Made by a program: the position numbers and the translations under genes | The notes under the pieces: model-generated | Database searches by the model: none | The model's input: the letters and a program-made list of their open reading frames with translations, nothing else | Told to the model about the DNA's origin: nothing | Source: Deltaproteobacteria bacterium | Lineage (GTDB): Bacteria > Myxococcota_A > Polyangia > Haliangiales > JADYYK01 | Direction of reading: 5' to 3' | Assembly: GCA_020853705.1 (NCBI GenBank) | Contig: JADYYK010000101.1 | Location: forward strand, 1-49,613 | Length of the DNA stretch: 49,613 nucleotides | Shown: positions 1 to 9,641 of the stretch, in pieces | Numbering within the stretch: position 1 is the stretch's first letter | Layout: the number at the start of each line of letters is the position of its first letter

Positions 1-105
1 CCGCTCTACCTCGACCAGCTCAGCGAAGGCCGAACCGTGAAGAGCTACATCAAGCGAATCGAATCCCTTGGCTACCACGTGCACGTAGAGAAACTCGCGG
101 CTTAG
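1..105 (+). CDS. C-terminal fragment of an unrecognised protein, possibly a transposase
   Basis: An open frame enters from the window edge and ends at a TAG at 103-105, giving the last 34 residues of a protein. The tail holds a basic amphipathic stretch (TVKSYIKRIESLGYHV) of the kind seen at the ends of some small transposase-like proteins, but the match is by eye only. Codon use is less GC-biased at third positions (cga, ctt, gta, aaa) than in neighbouring genes, which would fit foreign origin. The next 100 bases hold only short GGCGACAGG-type direct repeats. The identity is uncertain; it could equally be an ordinary hypothetical gene. Confidence 0.4.
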   Translation, partial: PLYLDQLSEGRTVKSYIKRIESLGYHVHVEKLAA

Positions 106-208
106 ACCTGTATTTTCAGGGCAGGCGGCAGGCGACAGGCGACAGGGAAGTTCGGATTGGGCTTGGAGCGGATGGAGCGGGGGGTGGGGACGGCGGAGGA
201 AGAGAGGG

Positions 209-460
209 CTACTCCTCTTCTTCTTCCTCTTCTTCTTCCATCTCGGGGTCGCGGATCTCGAGGGTGACGAGGGACAGCAGCTCGGTGGACAGGGTCACCA
301 TCTCACGGGCCTCGTAGCCCTGGGTGCGCAGCTGGCGATACAAGGTCTTGGCGAGCAAACGCAGCGCCTTGTCGCGGGCCTGCTTGGGCGGAGCGCCCAC
401 GGGGGCGAAGGCGGCAGGCTCGGCGGTGGGGGCGGCGGGGGGCACGGTCTCTTGGCGCAT
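209..460 (-). CDS. small hypothetical protein with poly-Glu tail
   Basis: 83 residues. The ATG at 460 is preferred because an AAGGAG site (471-476) lies 10 bases upstream; the frame stays open to a GTG at 529, but that longer form adds an unstructured leader with no ribosome site. After an Ala/Pro-rich N-terminus comes a predicted helical block (roughly residues 30-70, KALRLLAKTLYRQLRTQGY... then LSTELLSLVTLEI), followed by a run of nine glutamates that ends the protein. The helical block looks like small conserved proteins of myxobacteria of unknown function, though this is memory, not a search. It stands alone, divergent from the FAD oxidoreductase. A partial dyad sits upstream at 512-529. 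Confidence 0.6.
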   Translation of the reverse strand: MRQETVPPAAPTAEPAAFAPVGAPPKQARDKALRLLAKTLYRQLRTQGYEAREMVTLSTELLSLVTLEIRDPEMEEEEEEEEE

Positions 461-511
461 CGGGTGATGGCTCCTTGGGTCCGCGATTGGTAAAGCAAGG
501 CTGGTGCCGGG

Positions 512-529
512 GTGTTGAATTTCTAACAC
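512..529. promoter_or_regulatory. AT-rich imperfect dyad upstream of the small acidic protein
   Basis: GTGTT and AACAC arms flank an AT-rich centre (18 bases in all). It lies about 50 bases upstream of the start at 460, in one of the few AT-rich spots nearby. It could be an operator or part of a promoter; no regulator can be named. Confidence 0.25.
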
Positions 530-659
530 TCTGTTTTTGTTGGACCCGAATGTTACTCACAGCGTCGCCAGGGTTGCGGGGTGCGTAGGCGATTACGCTG
601 CTGGTGGATCGTCCAGGCCGTCCCGATGATGCCGTGAGGGCGTTTCTGGGTGATGTCGC

Positions 660-665
660 TATACT
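660..665 (+). promoter_or_regulatory. -10 box TATACT for the FAD oxidoreductase
   Basis: TATACT is a near-consensus -10 element ending 9 bases before the GTG at 675. No convincing -35 and no Shine-Dalgarno is present, so the transcript would begin at or next to the start codon. Confidence 0.5.
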
Positions 666-674
666 CGCGCGCGC

Positions 675-2291
675 GTGCGCGAGCTCGAGATCGTCGTCGG
701 CATCGACGAGGCGGAGACCCCGGAGCTCTTGCGTGCGCGGGCCGCGGATGCGCTGGGACGGCGCGTGGGGGACCTCGGCGGCGTGCTGGTGGCGCGGCGC
801 TCGCTGGACGCGCGCAAGGGGCGAGCCCCGGTGTACCGGCTGCGCCTGCGGGTGTTCGACGTCGCAGAGGTGGGCGCGTCAGCCACGACGCATGTCGAAG
901 GTCCGGCCAATCCGGCGCAGCTGGCGCCTGGAGTGCGCCGAGGTGTGGTGGTGGTGGTCGGCGCGGGGCCCGCGGGATCATTCGCGGCGCGCGCGCTGGT
1001 GCGTGCTGGCGTGGGCCGCGTGGTGGTGTGTGAGCTGGGCAAGCCGGTGCAAGCGCGGCGGCATGACATCGCGGCGCTGGTGCGCCGCGGCGTGCTGGCA
1101 GCCGACTCCAACTACTGCTTCGGCGAGGGCGGCGCGGGGACGTTCTCGGACGGCAAGCTGTACACCCGCAGCAAGGATCGCGAGCGCGTCAGCGCGGTGC
1201 TGGCCGCGCTGGTCGGGTACGGCGCCGATCCCGAGATCGAGATCGACTCGCGACCCCACGTGGGGTCGAACCACCTGCCCAAGATCTTGCTCGGGCTGCG
1301 CGCGGATCTGGAGGCGCGCGGGGTCGAGTATCGCTGGTCGGCGCCGCTGGTCGACCTGGTGGTCGGCGACGGCGGGCGCGTGCGCGCGGTGCGGCTGGGC
1401 GGCGCGACGCCGGAGGAGCTGGCGTGTGACGCGGTGGTGCTGGCGACCGGCCACAGCGCGCGCCCGGTGTACGAGCTGCTGGCGCGGCTGGGCGTCGCGC
1501 TGGCGCCCAAGGCGTTCGCGGTCGGCGCGCGCGTGGAGCACCCGCAGCCCCTGATCGACGAGCTGCAGTACGGGCGCGCCTGGGCCAGGCACCCGCGCCT
1601 GCCGGCGGCGTTCTACCAGCTGACCGCGCAGGCGGAGGCCCGCGGTGTGTACAGCTTCTGCATGTGCCCGGGCGGCTGGGTGGTCGATTCGTCGACCGAG
1701 CCCGGCATGCTGGCCACCAACGGCATGAGCCTGAAGCGGCGCGACTCGCCGTACGCCAACGCGGCGCTGGTGGTGACGGTGGAGCCCGCCGACGTGGCGC
1801 CGTGGGGCGCGCATCCGGGCGATCCGCTGGCCGGGCTGGCGTTCCAGCGCGCGCTGGAGCGGGCAGCCTTCGCGGCGGGCGGCGGCGGCTTCGTGGCGCC
1901 GGCGCAGCGGCTGACCGACTTCGTGGCCGGGCGGGCCAGCGGCGCGCTGCTGCGCTCGAGCTACCGGCCGCGCGTGGTGGCGGGCGACCTCGGCGAGGTG
2001 CTGCCGGCCCCGATCGCGAAGGCGCTGCGCGCGGGCGTGGCCGGGTTCGAGCGCACCATGCGCGGGTTCCTGACCGCGGAGGCGCAGCTGGTCGGGGTCG
2101 AGACGCGGACCAGCTCGCCGGTGCGCGTGGTGCGCGATGACGACACGCTGGCGTCGCCGTCGCACGCCGGGCTGTATCCGTGCGCGGAGGGCGCCGGCTA
2201 TGCCGGGGGTATCGTGAGCGCGGCAGTGGACGGCATGCGCGTCGCCGAGGCGGTGCTCGGGGCGCTGGCGCGGGGCGCGAGCGGAGGGTAG
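675..2291 (+). CDS. FAD-dependent oxidoreductase (COG2509-like)
   Basis: 538 residues starting at GTG 675. An N-terminal domain of about 75 residues (ELEIVVGIDEAETPELL...) precedes a dinucleotide-binding fold with the motif [16 protein letters not shown] near residues 95-110. The CFGEGGAGTFSDGKL block near 150 and the HVGSNHLPKILLGLR block near 195 are typical of the uncharacterised FAD-dependent dehydrogenases grouped in COG2509, and length agrees with that family (about 530-540). A C-terminal PCAEGAGYAGGIVSAAVDG motif completes the flavin site. The cytosolic substrate is unknown. dapF follows after 9 bases, so the two may be cotranscribed, although dapF may also have its own promoter. Confidence 0.88.
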   Translation: MRELEIVVGIDEAETPELLRARAADALGRRVGDLGGVLVARRSLDARKGRAPVYRLRLRVFDVAEVGASATTHVEGPANPAQLAPGVRRGVVVVVGAGPAGSFAARALVRAGVGRVVVCELGKPVQARRHDIAALVRRGVLAADSNYCFGEGGAGTFSDGKLYTRSKDRERVSAVLAALVGYGADPEIEIDSRPHVGSNHLPKILLGLRADLEARGVEYRWSAPLVDLVVGDGGRVRAVRLGGATPEELACDAVVLATGHSARPVYELLARLGVALAPKAFAVGARVEHPQPLIDELQYGRAWARHPRLPAAFYQLTAQAEARGVYSFCMCPGGWVVDSSTEPGMLATNGMSLKRRDSPYANAALVVTVEPADVAPWGAHPGDPLAGLAFQRALERAAFAAGGGGFVAPAQRLTDFVAGRASGALLRSSYRPRVVAGDLGEVLPAPIAKALRAGVAGFERTMRGFLTAEAQLVGVETRTSSPVRVVRDDDTLASPSHAGLYPCAEGAGYAGGIVSAAVDGMRVAEAVLGALARGASGG

Positions 2292-2300
2292 ATTTCGCCC

Positions 2301-3202
<902 letters not shown>

Positions 3203-3206
<4 letters not shown>

Positions 3207-3802
3207 GTCTGCAGCAGCTTCAACGACAGGTGCACGCGCTGCGGTGAGGCGCAGCACGGCACCACCAGCGGGCCGCGGATGACGTCGAGGTCGACCTCGC
3301 CGTCGTCGAGCTTGAGCAAGATGCGCAGGAACGCGGCCTCGGGGTGCGGTTCGTGGTCGACGAAGCGGCCGTTGATCTTGAGGATGACGTCGCCATCCTC
3401 GAGCCCCAGGCTGGCCAGGATGGTGCTGGGGCCGAGGTGCAGGCGCAGGCCCTTCTTGTCGAGGCCCGGGATGCTGATGAACGCGACGTCGCCGAGCGCG
3501 GCGCCGTGGAACAGGTGGTCCTTCATGAAGCGGGTGTGCAGGCTCTTCGGCAGCGTGAAGCTGCCGGGGGCGGGCTGGCGCACCTGGATGGCGACGTCGT
3601 CGGCGAGCTGGGCCTGTTCGAAGCTGAGCTGCGCGGCATCGGGTGCGGCGTCGCGGATGGGGGCGAGCGGGCCGGCGTCGTTGACCGCGGGGGCCGTGGT
3701 CGCGCGCGTGGGCGCCGCAGCCGCGGCCGGCTTGCGCGGGGCCCTCTTGCAGCTGGCGAGGCTCGCGGCGAGGCCGGCTGCGACCACGAACCGCGCCAGC
3801 AT
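3203..3802 (-). CDS. PDZ-domain lipoprotein
   Basis: 199 residues. An N-terminal signal ends in the lipobox LASC (C18), so the protein should be lipidated. An Ala/Pro/Arg-rich linker follows, then a block at about 95-175 with IPGLDKKGLRLHLGPSTILASLGLEDGDVILKINGR, which reads as a PDZ fold like that of type II secretion GspC. A CC pair occurs near the end. It is translationally coupled to ruvB: the ruvB TGA and its own ATG share one base (TGATG). A functional link to recombination is not obvious; coupling may just secure expression. Confidence 0.75.
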
Positions 3803-4923
3803 CAGAACAGGGTGCCCTGCCCCGAGGGCGGGCGCGCGATCCCCAGGTGCTCGTAGGCCAGCCGGGTGGCGACGCGGCCGCGCGGGGTGCGCGCCAGGAA
3901 GCCCTCCTGGAGCAGGAAGGGCTCGACCACGTCCTCCAGGGTGTCGCGCTCCTCGGCGATGGAGGCGGCCAGGGCCTCGATGCCGACCGGGCCGCCGTCG
4001 AAGCGATCGATGATGGCGCGCAGCAGGGCGCGGTCGGTGGCGTCGAGGCCGCGGGCGTCGACGTCGAGGCGGCCCAGGGCATAGTCGGCGATGGCGCGAT
4101 CGATCACGGGCGGGCGGCCGTCCTTGCGTTCGACCGCGGCGATCGCGGCGGCGGGGCCCATGCCGACCTCGGCGAAGTCGCGCACGCGGCGCAGCATGCG
4201 GTTGGCGATGCGCGGGGTGCCGCGGGCGCGGCGGCCGATCTCGTAGGCTCCGTCGGCGGTGATCTCGACCCCGAGCAGGCGCGCCGAGCGGCGCACGATC
4301 TGGGTCAGGTCGTCGGCGCCGTAGTAGCCCAGCTGGGCCACGAAGCCGAAGCGGTTGTGCAGCGGCGCGGTCAGGAGGCCGGTGCGCGTGGTGGCGCCGA
4401 GCAGGGTGAAGCGCGCCAGCGGCATGGTGACGGCGCGCGCGTGCGGGCCCTCGCCGATGAAGAGATCGAGCTTGTAGTCCTCCATCGCGGGGTAGAGGTT
4501 CTCCTCGATGACCGGCGACAGGCGGTGGATCTCGTCGATGAAGAGGACGTCGCGATCACCCAGGCCGGTGAGGATGCCGGCCAGCACGCCCTTGTGCTCG
4601 ATGGCGGGGCCGCTGGTGACGACCAGGCGGACGCCGAGCTCGGTGGCGATGACGTGGGCCATGGTGGTCTTGCCCAGGCCCGGCGGGCCGGCGAACAGCA
4701 TGTGGTCCAGCGCCTCGCCGCGCTTGAGGGCGGCCTTGACGAAGACCTGCAGGTTGTCGGTCAGCGCCTTCTGACCGACATACTCGGCGAACGAGCGCGG
4801 CCGCAGCGCGGCGTCGGCCTCGTCGCCGGGGCGCGCCTCGGTGCGCACCACCTCGCGCACCGGCAGCCCGGGGCCGGCGTCGGGTGCGCCGGGAGGGCCT
4901 TCGTCATGGGTCTTGCGTGCCAT
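3802..4923 (-). CDS. ruvB: Holliday junction branch-migration ATPase RuvB
   Basis: 373 residues. RuvB is the hexameric AAA+ motor that drives branch migration with RuvA. Walker [10 protein letters not shown] is at 79-87, Walker B DEIH at 130-133, sensor block [10 protein letters not shown] near 188-197, and a C-terminal winged helix ends the protein. An N-terminal extension of about 30 residues precedes the conserved [17 protein letters not shown] site lies upstream of the ATG at 4923, and ruvA ends 12 bases before it. Part of the ruvC-ruvA-ruvB operon, the usual order. Confidence 0.97.
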   Translation of the reverse strand: MARKTHDEGPPGAPDAGPGLPVREVVRTEARPGDEADAALRPRSFAEYVGQKALTDNLQVFVKAALKRGEALDHMLFAGPPGLGKTTMAHVIATELGVRLVVTSGPAIEHKGVLAGILTGLGDRDVLFIDEIHRLSPVIEENLYPAMEDYKLDLFIGEGPHARAVTMPLARFTLLGATTRTGLLTAPLHNRFGFVAQLGYYGADDLTQIVRRSARLLGVEITADGAYEIGRRARGTPRIANRMLRRVRDFAEVGMGPAAAIAAVERKDGRPPVIDRAIADYALGRLDVDARGLDATDRALLRAIIDRFDGGPVGIEALAASIAEERDTLEDVVEPFLLQEGFLARTPRGRVATRLAYEHLGIARPPSGQGTLF

Positions 4924-4935
4924 CGTCTGGGGTCC

Positions 4936-5561
4936 TCACTTGCGTAGCATGCGCAGGGCGGCGCGCAGGCGCTCCTCGAGGCGGACCTCGGGGCCGAGCT
5001 CGAGCGCGGCCACCGCGGCCTCGGCCTCGGCGGCGCGGAAGCCGAGGTTGCACAGCGCGCTGACGACCTCGAGGTCGGGCCCGGCCAGGGTGTGCTGCGT
5101 GGCTGCGGCCGGGCCGCCAGGGCTGGCGGCGGTGGCGCCACCCGCGCCGTGGGTGGCCAGCAGCAGCTGGCACTTGTCGCGCAGCTCGAGCACCAGTCGA
5201 TCGGCGGTCTTGCGCCCGACGCCGCGGATGCGCACCAGCGCGGGCACGTCACCGCGCGCGATGGCGCCCGCCAGCTCGACGGCGGGCGCCCCCGAGAGCA
5301 CCCCCATGGCGGTGGACGGCCCCACGCTGGAGACCGAGATGAGCAGATCGAACAGCTCGCGCTCGAGCGCGGTGGCAAAGCCATACAGCGAGAAGATCCC
5401 TTCACCCACGTGGGTGAACACCCGCAGCGTCACCGGCGCCGGCGGCTCGGGCAGCGTGGCCAGCGTGGGCGTCGACACCGCGACGTCATAACCGACGCCG
5501 GCACAGTCGACGATGACCCGCCCTGCCCCGCGCTCGAGCAGCGTGCCGGCCAGGCGCGCGA

Positions 5562-5565
<4 letters not shown>
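4936..5565 (-). CDS. ruvA: Holliday junction DNA-binding protein RuvA
   Basis: 209 residues from GTG 5565, which overlaps the ruvC stop as GTGA. The frame is open far upstream through the antisense of the ruvC repeat, but the family start (VIARLAGTLLERG, the OB-fold domain) fixes the GTG. Helix-hairpin-helix motifs include ISVSSVGPSTAMGVL and VRIRGVGRKTADRLVLEL; a flexible Ala/Gly linker and domain III (ALCNLGFRAAEAEAAVAAL) close the protein. RuvA tetramers hold the four-way junction and load RuvB. Length matches the family (about 200). Confidence 0.95.
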
Positions 5566-6278
<713 letters not shown>

Positions 6279-6284
6279 GCCCCG

Positions 6285-6314
6285 ACGCTACCGCAGGTAC
6301 TGTACAGATGTCAC
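6285..6314 (-). promoter_or_regulatory. candidate ruvCAB promoter
   Basis: On the minus strand GTGACA (6309-6314), an 18-base spacer and TAGCGT (6285-6290) end 6 bases before the ruvC GTG. No Shine-Dalgarno fits, so a leaderless message is likely. The palindrome CTGTACAG (6300-6307) lies in the spacer and could bind a repressor. Confidence 0.5.
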
Positions 6315-6357
6315 GTTTTTGCGCGCGCGTGCCGCGCACACGCCAGCGGCCGCTGCT

Positions 6358-7098
6358 TCACCCGTCCAGCGCAGCCTCGTCCAGCTCGGCGTTCGACGAC
6401 ACGTTCTGCACGTCATCCTGGTCCTCGAGCAGCGACACCAGCTTGGCCATCGCCGCCGCGTCCTTGCCCTCGAGCTTGATGCTGGTCTCGGCCTGCAGCC
6501 CGACGTCGCCGCCCGCCACGGCGATGCCCGCCTTTGTGATGGCGTCCTTGACCCCGGTGTAGCTGGCGGCGTCGGTGACCACCTCGTAGCCCTCGTCCGA
6601 CACCTTGACGTCCTCGGCGCCGGCCTCGAGCGCCAGCTCCATCAGCTTGTCCTCGTCGGCCGCGGCGCGCTCGATGAGGATGTTGCCGCGCTTCTTGAAC
6701 AGGTAGGCCACCGCGCCGGCCGCCGCCAGCTTGCCGTTGTTGCGCTCCAGCAGGTTGCGGATCTCGCTGGCGCAGCGGTTCTTGTTGTCGGTCATGACCT
6801 CGACCAGCAGCGCCGCGCCGCCGGGGCCATAGACCTCGTAGACCAGCTCGTCATAGTGCACGTCGCCGCCCTCGCCGGTGCCCTTCTTGATGGCGCGATC
6901 GACGGTGTCGTTGGGCATGTTGGCGGCGCGACCCTTGTCGATGGCGGTGCGCAGGCGCGGGTTGTTGTGCGGATCACCGCCACCCATGCGCGCGGCCACG
7001 GTGAGCTCGCGGATGATCTTGGTCCAGACCTTCGACCGCTTGGCGTCCGTCGCGGCCTTCTTGTGCTTGATGGTGCTCCACTTGTTATGGCCGGACAT
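6358..7098 (-). CDS. yebC: YebC/PmpR/TACO1 family protein
   Basis: 246 residues, the usual family length. The N-terminal signature MSGHNKWSTIKHKKAATDAKR and the YEVYGPGGAALLVEVMTDNKNR segment near 92-113 are diagnostic. Family members were described as transcriptional regulators and more recently linked to relief of ribosome stalling on proline-rich stretches; the latter would suit a genome with so many Pro repeats, but that is inference. The gene lies upstream of ruvC with an 79-base gap and its own promoter (TTGAAG, 17 bases, TAGGCA ending 6 bases before the ATG), so it is probably a separate unit from the ruv genes. Confidence 0.96.
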   Translation of the reverse strand: MSGHNKWSTIKHKKAATDAKRSKVWTKIIRELTVAARMGGGDPHNNPRLRTAIDKGRAANMPNDTVDRAIKKGTGEGGDVHYDELVYEVYGPGGAALLVEVMTDNKNRCASEIRNLLERNNGKLAAAGAVAYLFKKRGNILIERAAADEDKLMELALEAGAEDVKVSDEGYEVVTDAASYTGVKDAITKAGIAVAGGDVGLQAETSIKLEGKDAAAMAKLVSLLEDQDDVQNVSSNAELDEAALDG

Positions 7099-7104
7099 GC
7101 GGTC

Positions 7105-7133
7105 TGCCTACCATGGGGGCGAAATCCCTTCAA
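7105..7133 (-). promoter_or_regulatory. candidate yebC promoter
   Basis: Minus strand TTGAAG (7128-7133), 17-base spacer, TAGGCA (7105-7110), then 6 bases to the yebC ATG. No Shine-Dalgarno in between. Divergent from the promoter at 7140. Confidence 0.5.
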
Positions 7134-7139
7134 CGCGGC

Positions 7140-7145
7140 TATATT
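7140..7145 (+). promoter_or_regulatory. -10 box TATATT for the PHP-type lipoprotein
   Basis: TATATT ends 9 bases before the GTG at 7155, within the yebC divergent region. No clear -35 and no ribosome site. Confidence 0.45.
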
Positions 7146-7154
7146 GCGCGAGCC

Positions 7155-9596
7155 GTGAAGAACCTCATCGCCAAGCACCTCCCGCTGGGCCTCCTCGCGC
7201 TGCTGGTCGGGTGCGGAAAGCCCGCGGGCAAGCCCTCGCGCCCAACCCCGACCCCGACCCCGACCGCGTCGCCGACGCCAGGCGCATCGCCGACGCCGGC
7301 CCCCGGCGCCGCGCGCTCGCTGCGCGTGACCGATCCGGCCACGCTGCCCCCGGGCCCCGCCGCCAGCGGGATCGTGGGCGACTACCTGCTCGAGAACGAG
7401 CACCTGACCGCCGTCGTCAGCGACCTCGGCCGCGGCGAGGGCTTCGCGTTGTCGGGCGGCAACCTCATCGATCTGGCCCCGCGTGGCGGCGTCGATCAGC
7501 TCGGCCAGGTCTTCACCTGGTTCGACGCCGAGTTCCCGCACCAGGCCGTGTACACCGAGATCGCGCCCGCGATGGACGGCGCCACCGCGCTGATCCGTGT
7601 GCGCGGTCGCGACGATCGCAACCTGGTCGACGTCGTCACCGAGTACCGCCTGGCGCCGGGCGCCCGCGCCCTCGAGCTGCGCACCACGGTGACCGCGGCC
7701 GCCGCGCAGCCCGCCTTCGAGCTGGGCGACGTCCTGCAGTGGGGCATGTCGCAGCACTTCCTGCCCGGCATCGGCTTCGTCTTCAAGGGCACCACCACGC
7801 TGCCCTGGGTCGCGGGGGTCTCCGACACCACGGTGTACGGCTACAGCGCCGCCGAACGCGGCAGCCTGGGCGGACTGCACGGCTCCAGCTGGTCCGACGT
7901 CGTGGTCGCGACGCCCGACCTGGCGCCCGGCACGGCGGTGACCTACCGCCGCGTCATGGGCGCCGCCGCCGGTGGTGACGTGGCCTCGGCGCAGCGCCTG
8001 CTGGCCAGCTTGCGCGGCGAGAAGCTGCCAGCCACCCGCGGTCGCGTGCTGGAGACCGGCACCGGCAAGGGGGTCGCCGGCGCGCGCGTCGTGGTCACCG
8101 ACGACGCCGGCATCGTGACCTCGACCGTCCTCAGCGACGCCAGCGGCGCCTTCGAGGCCCCGGTCGCGGCGGGCCACTTCGTGGCCAGCGCGCCCGAGCG
8201 CGGCTCGTCCGCGATTGTCGTCGCCAGCGCAGCCGTCGAGCTCGCGCTGCCACAGCCGGGCACCGTGCGCTACGCCATCACCGAGGCTGGCGCGCCGACG
8301 CCGTGCAAGCTCAGCGTCGCCGGGATCGCGCCCACGCCGGATCCCGACCTGGGGCCGATCTACCGCGCCGCCGGCGCACGCACGGTGGTGCTGTCGGCCA
8401 CCGGCGCCGGCACCCTGGCGCTGCCCCCCGGGCGCTATGCGCTGACCGCCTCGCGCGGCCTGGAGTACGACCTGGTGCGCGCCGAGCTGCAGGTCGACGC
8501 CGGGGCCGAGGCCAGCTTCACCGGCGCGCTGACCCGCGTGGTCGACACCACCGGCTACATCTCGGCCGATCTGCACCAGCACGCGCAGCCGTCCAGCGAC
8601 TCCGCCGTCAACCTCGAGGACCGCGTGCTGTCGGATCTGGCCGAGGGCGTCGAGCTGATGGTCGGCTCGGATCACAACGCCATCACCGACTACGCCCCCG
8701 TGATCGCGCGCCTGGGCGCTGGCCCACGCCTGGCCTGGATCCCCGGTGACGAGGCCACCACGCACTCGTCGGGCCACTTCAACGCCTTCCCGATGGCGCC
8801 CGATCCGAGCCTGCCGCGCGGCGGCGCACCGCCCGCCGAGAACCGCGACCCGCGCGACATCGTGCGCGACCTGCGCGCCTACGGCGGCGGTGGCGACCGC
8901 GTGGTCCAGATCAACCACCCGCGCGCCGGCGACGTCGGCTACTTCGACATCCTCAAGCTCGATCCCGCGCAGCCCGACCTGCCGGCCGCGATGATCGACG
9001 ACTTCGACGCCATCGAGGTCATGAACGGCAAGCGCGCCGCCGACACCGCGCGCACCTTGCCCGACTGGTTCATGCTGCTCGGCCGCGGTCGCCGCGTCAC
9101 CGCGACCGGCAACAGCGACAGCCACACCATCTTCGGGCAGGAGGTCGGCTATCCGCGCAACTTCATCCGCGTCGAGCGCGACGATCCGCAGGCCGTCAGC
9201 GCCCCCGAGGTGGTGCGCTCGCTGCGCGAGGGGCGCGACGTCGTGGTCACCAATGGCCCCTTCATTCGCGTCACCCGCGCCGGCGCCCCCGTGCTGGGCA
9301 GCACCGTGACCGGCAAGAAGGCCAGCTTCACCGTCGAGGTCCTGGCCGCGCCCTGGGTCGATGTGACGACCCTGGAGACCTGGCGCGACGGCAAGAAGAT
9401 CGCGACCGCCGCCGTCCCTGCCGGCACCGCGGCGCTGCGCCTGAAGACCGAGATCACCCTGGCCTCTGCCGCCAGGCCCAGCTTCATCGTCTTCGTGGCC
9501 CGCGGCGCCCGCCCGCTCAGCCCGGTGGCCGGCACCGGCCCCGACACCCCGACCCCGATGGCCATCACCAATCCGGTGTGGCTGGCGCGCAAGTAG
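7155..9596 (+). CDS. secreted lipoprotein with CehA/McbA-type PHP metallohydrolase domain
   Basis: 813 residues from GTG 7155, chosen because it directly precedes a lipoprotein signal (KNLIAKHLPLGLLALLVGC) and follows a -10 box; the frame opens earlier at ATG 7113. After the lipobox comes a Pro-Thr-rich linker with PTPTP units. Beta-sandwich regions fill the first half, including a carboxypeptidase-regulatory-like segment near 305-345. A PHP-type metal site follows: DLHQHAQPSSDS near 472, GSDHNAITDY near 503, NHPRAGD near 590 and GNSDSH near 652. This is the CehA/McbA-like layout (hydrolase of carbamates or phosphoesters in known members). The substrate is unknown; it should act outside the cytoplasm. 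Confidence 0.85.
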   Translation: MKNLIAKHLPLGLLALLVGCGKPAGKPSRPTPTPTPTASPTPGASPTPAPGAARSLRVTDPATLPPGPAASGIVGDYLLENEHLTAVVSDLGRGEGFALSGGNLIDLAPRGGVDQLGQVFTWFDAEFPHQAVYTEIAPAMDGATALIRVRGRDDRNLVDVVTEYRLAPGARALELRTTVTAAAAQPAFELGDVLQWGMSQHFLPGIGFVFKGTTTLPWVAGVSDTTVYGYSAAERGSLGGLHGSSWSDVVVATPDLAPGTAVTYRRVMGAAAGGDVASAQRLLASLRGEKLPATRGRVLETGTGKGVAGARVVVTDDAGIVTSTVLSDASGAFEAPVAAGHFVASAPERGSSAIVVASAAVELALPQPGTVRYAITEAGAPTPCKLSVAGIAPTPDPDLGPIYRAAGARTVVLSATGAGTLALPPGRYALTASRGLEYDLVRAELQVDAGAEASFTGALTRVVDTTGYISADLHQHAQPSSDSAVNLEDRVLSDLAEGVELMVGSDHNAITDYAPVIARLGAGPRLAWIPGDEATTHSSGHFNAFPMAPDPSLPRGGAPPAENRDPRDIVRDLRAYGGGGDRVVQINHPRAGDVGYFDILKLDPAQPDLPAAMIDDFDAIEVMNGKRAADTARTLPDWFMLLGRGRRVTATGNSDSHTIFGQEVGYPRNFIRVERDDPQAVSAPEVVRSLREGRDVVVTNGPFIRVTRAGAPVLGSTVTGKKASFTVEVLAAPWVDVTTLETWRDGKKIATAAVPAGTAALRLKTEITLASAARPSFIVFVARGARPLSPVAGTGPDTPTPMAITNPVWLARK

Positions 9597-9629
9597 CGCC
9601 GCGCACGTCCGGCGGTGCCACACGGCAGG

Positions 9630-9635
9630 TATACT
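9630..9635 (+). promoter_or_regulatory. -10 box TATACT for the PKD/Cys-rich lipoprotein
   Basis: TATACT ends 6 bases before the GTG at 9642 with no ribosome site between, consistent with a leaderless transcript. Confidence 0.5.
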
Positions 9636-9641
9636 CGGGCG

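Noticed and set aside
6300..6307. LexA/SOS box before ruvC
   Set aside because: CTGTACAG is a palindrome in the promoter spacer, but it lacks the spacing of the E. coli box and does not match the myxobacterial consensus I recall; kept only as a possible operator.
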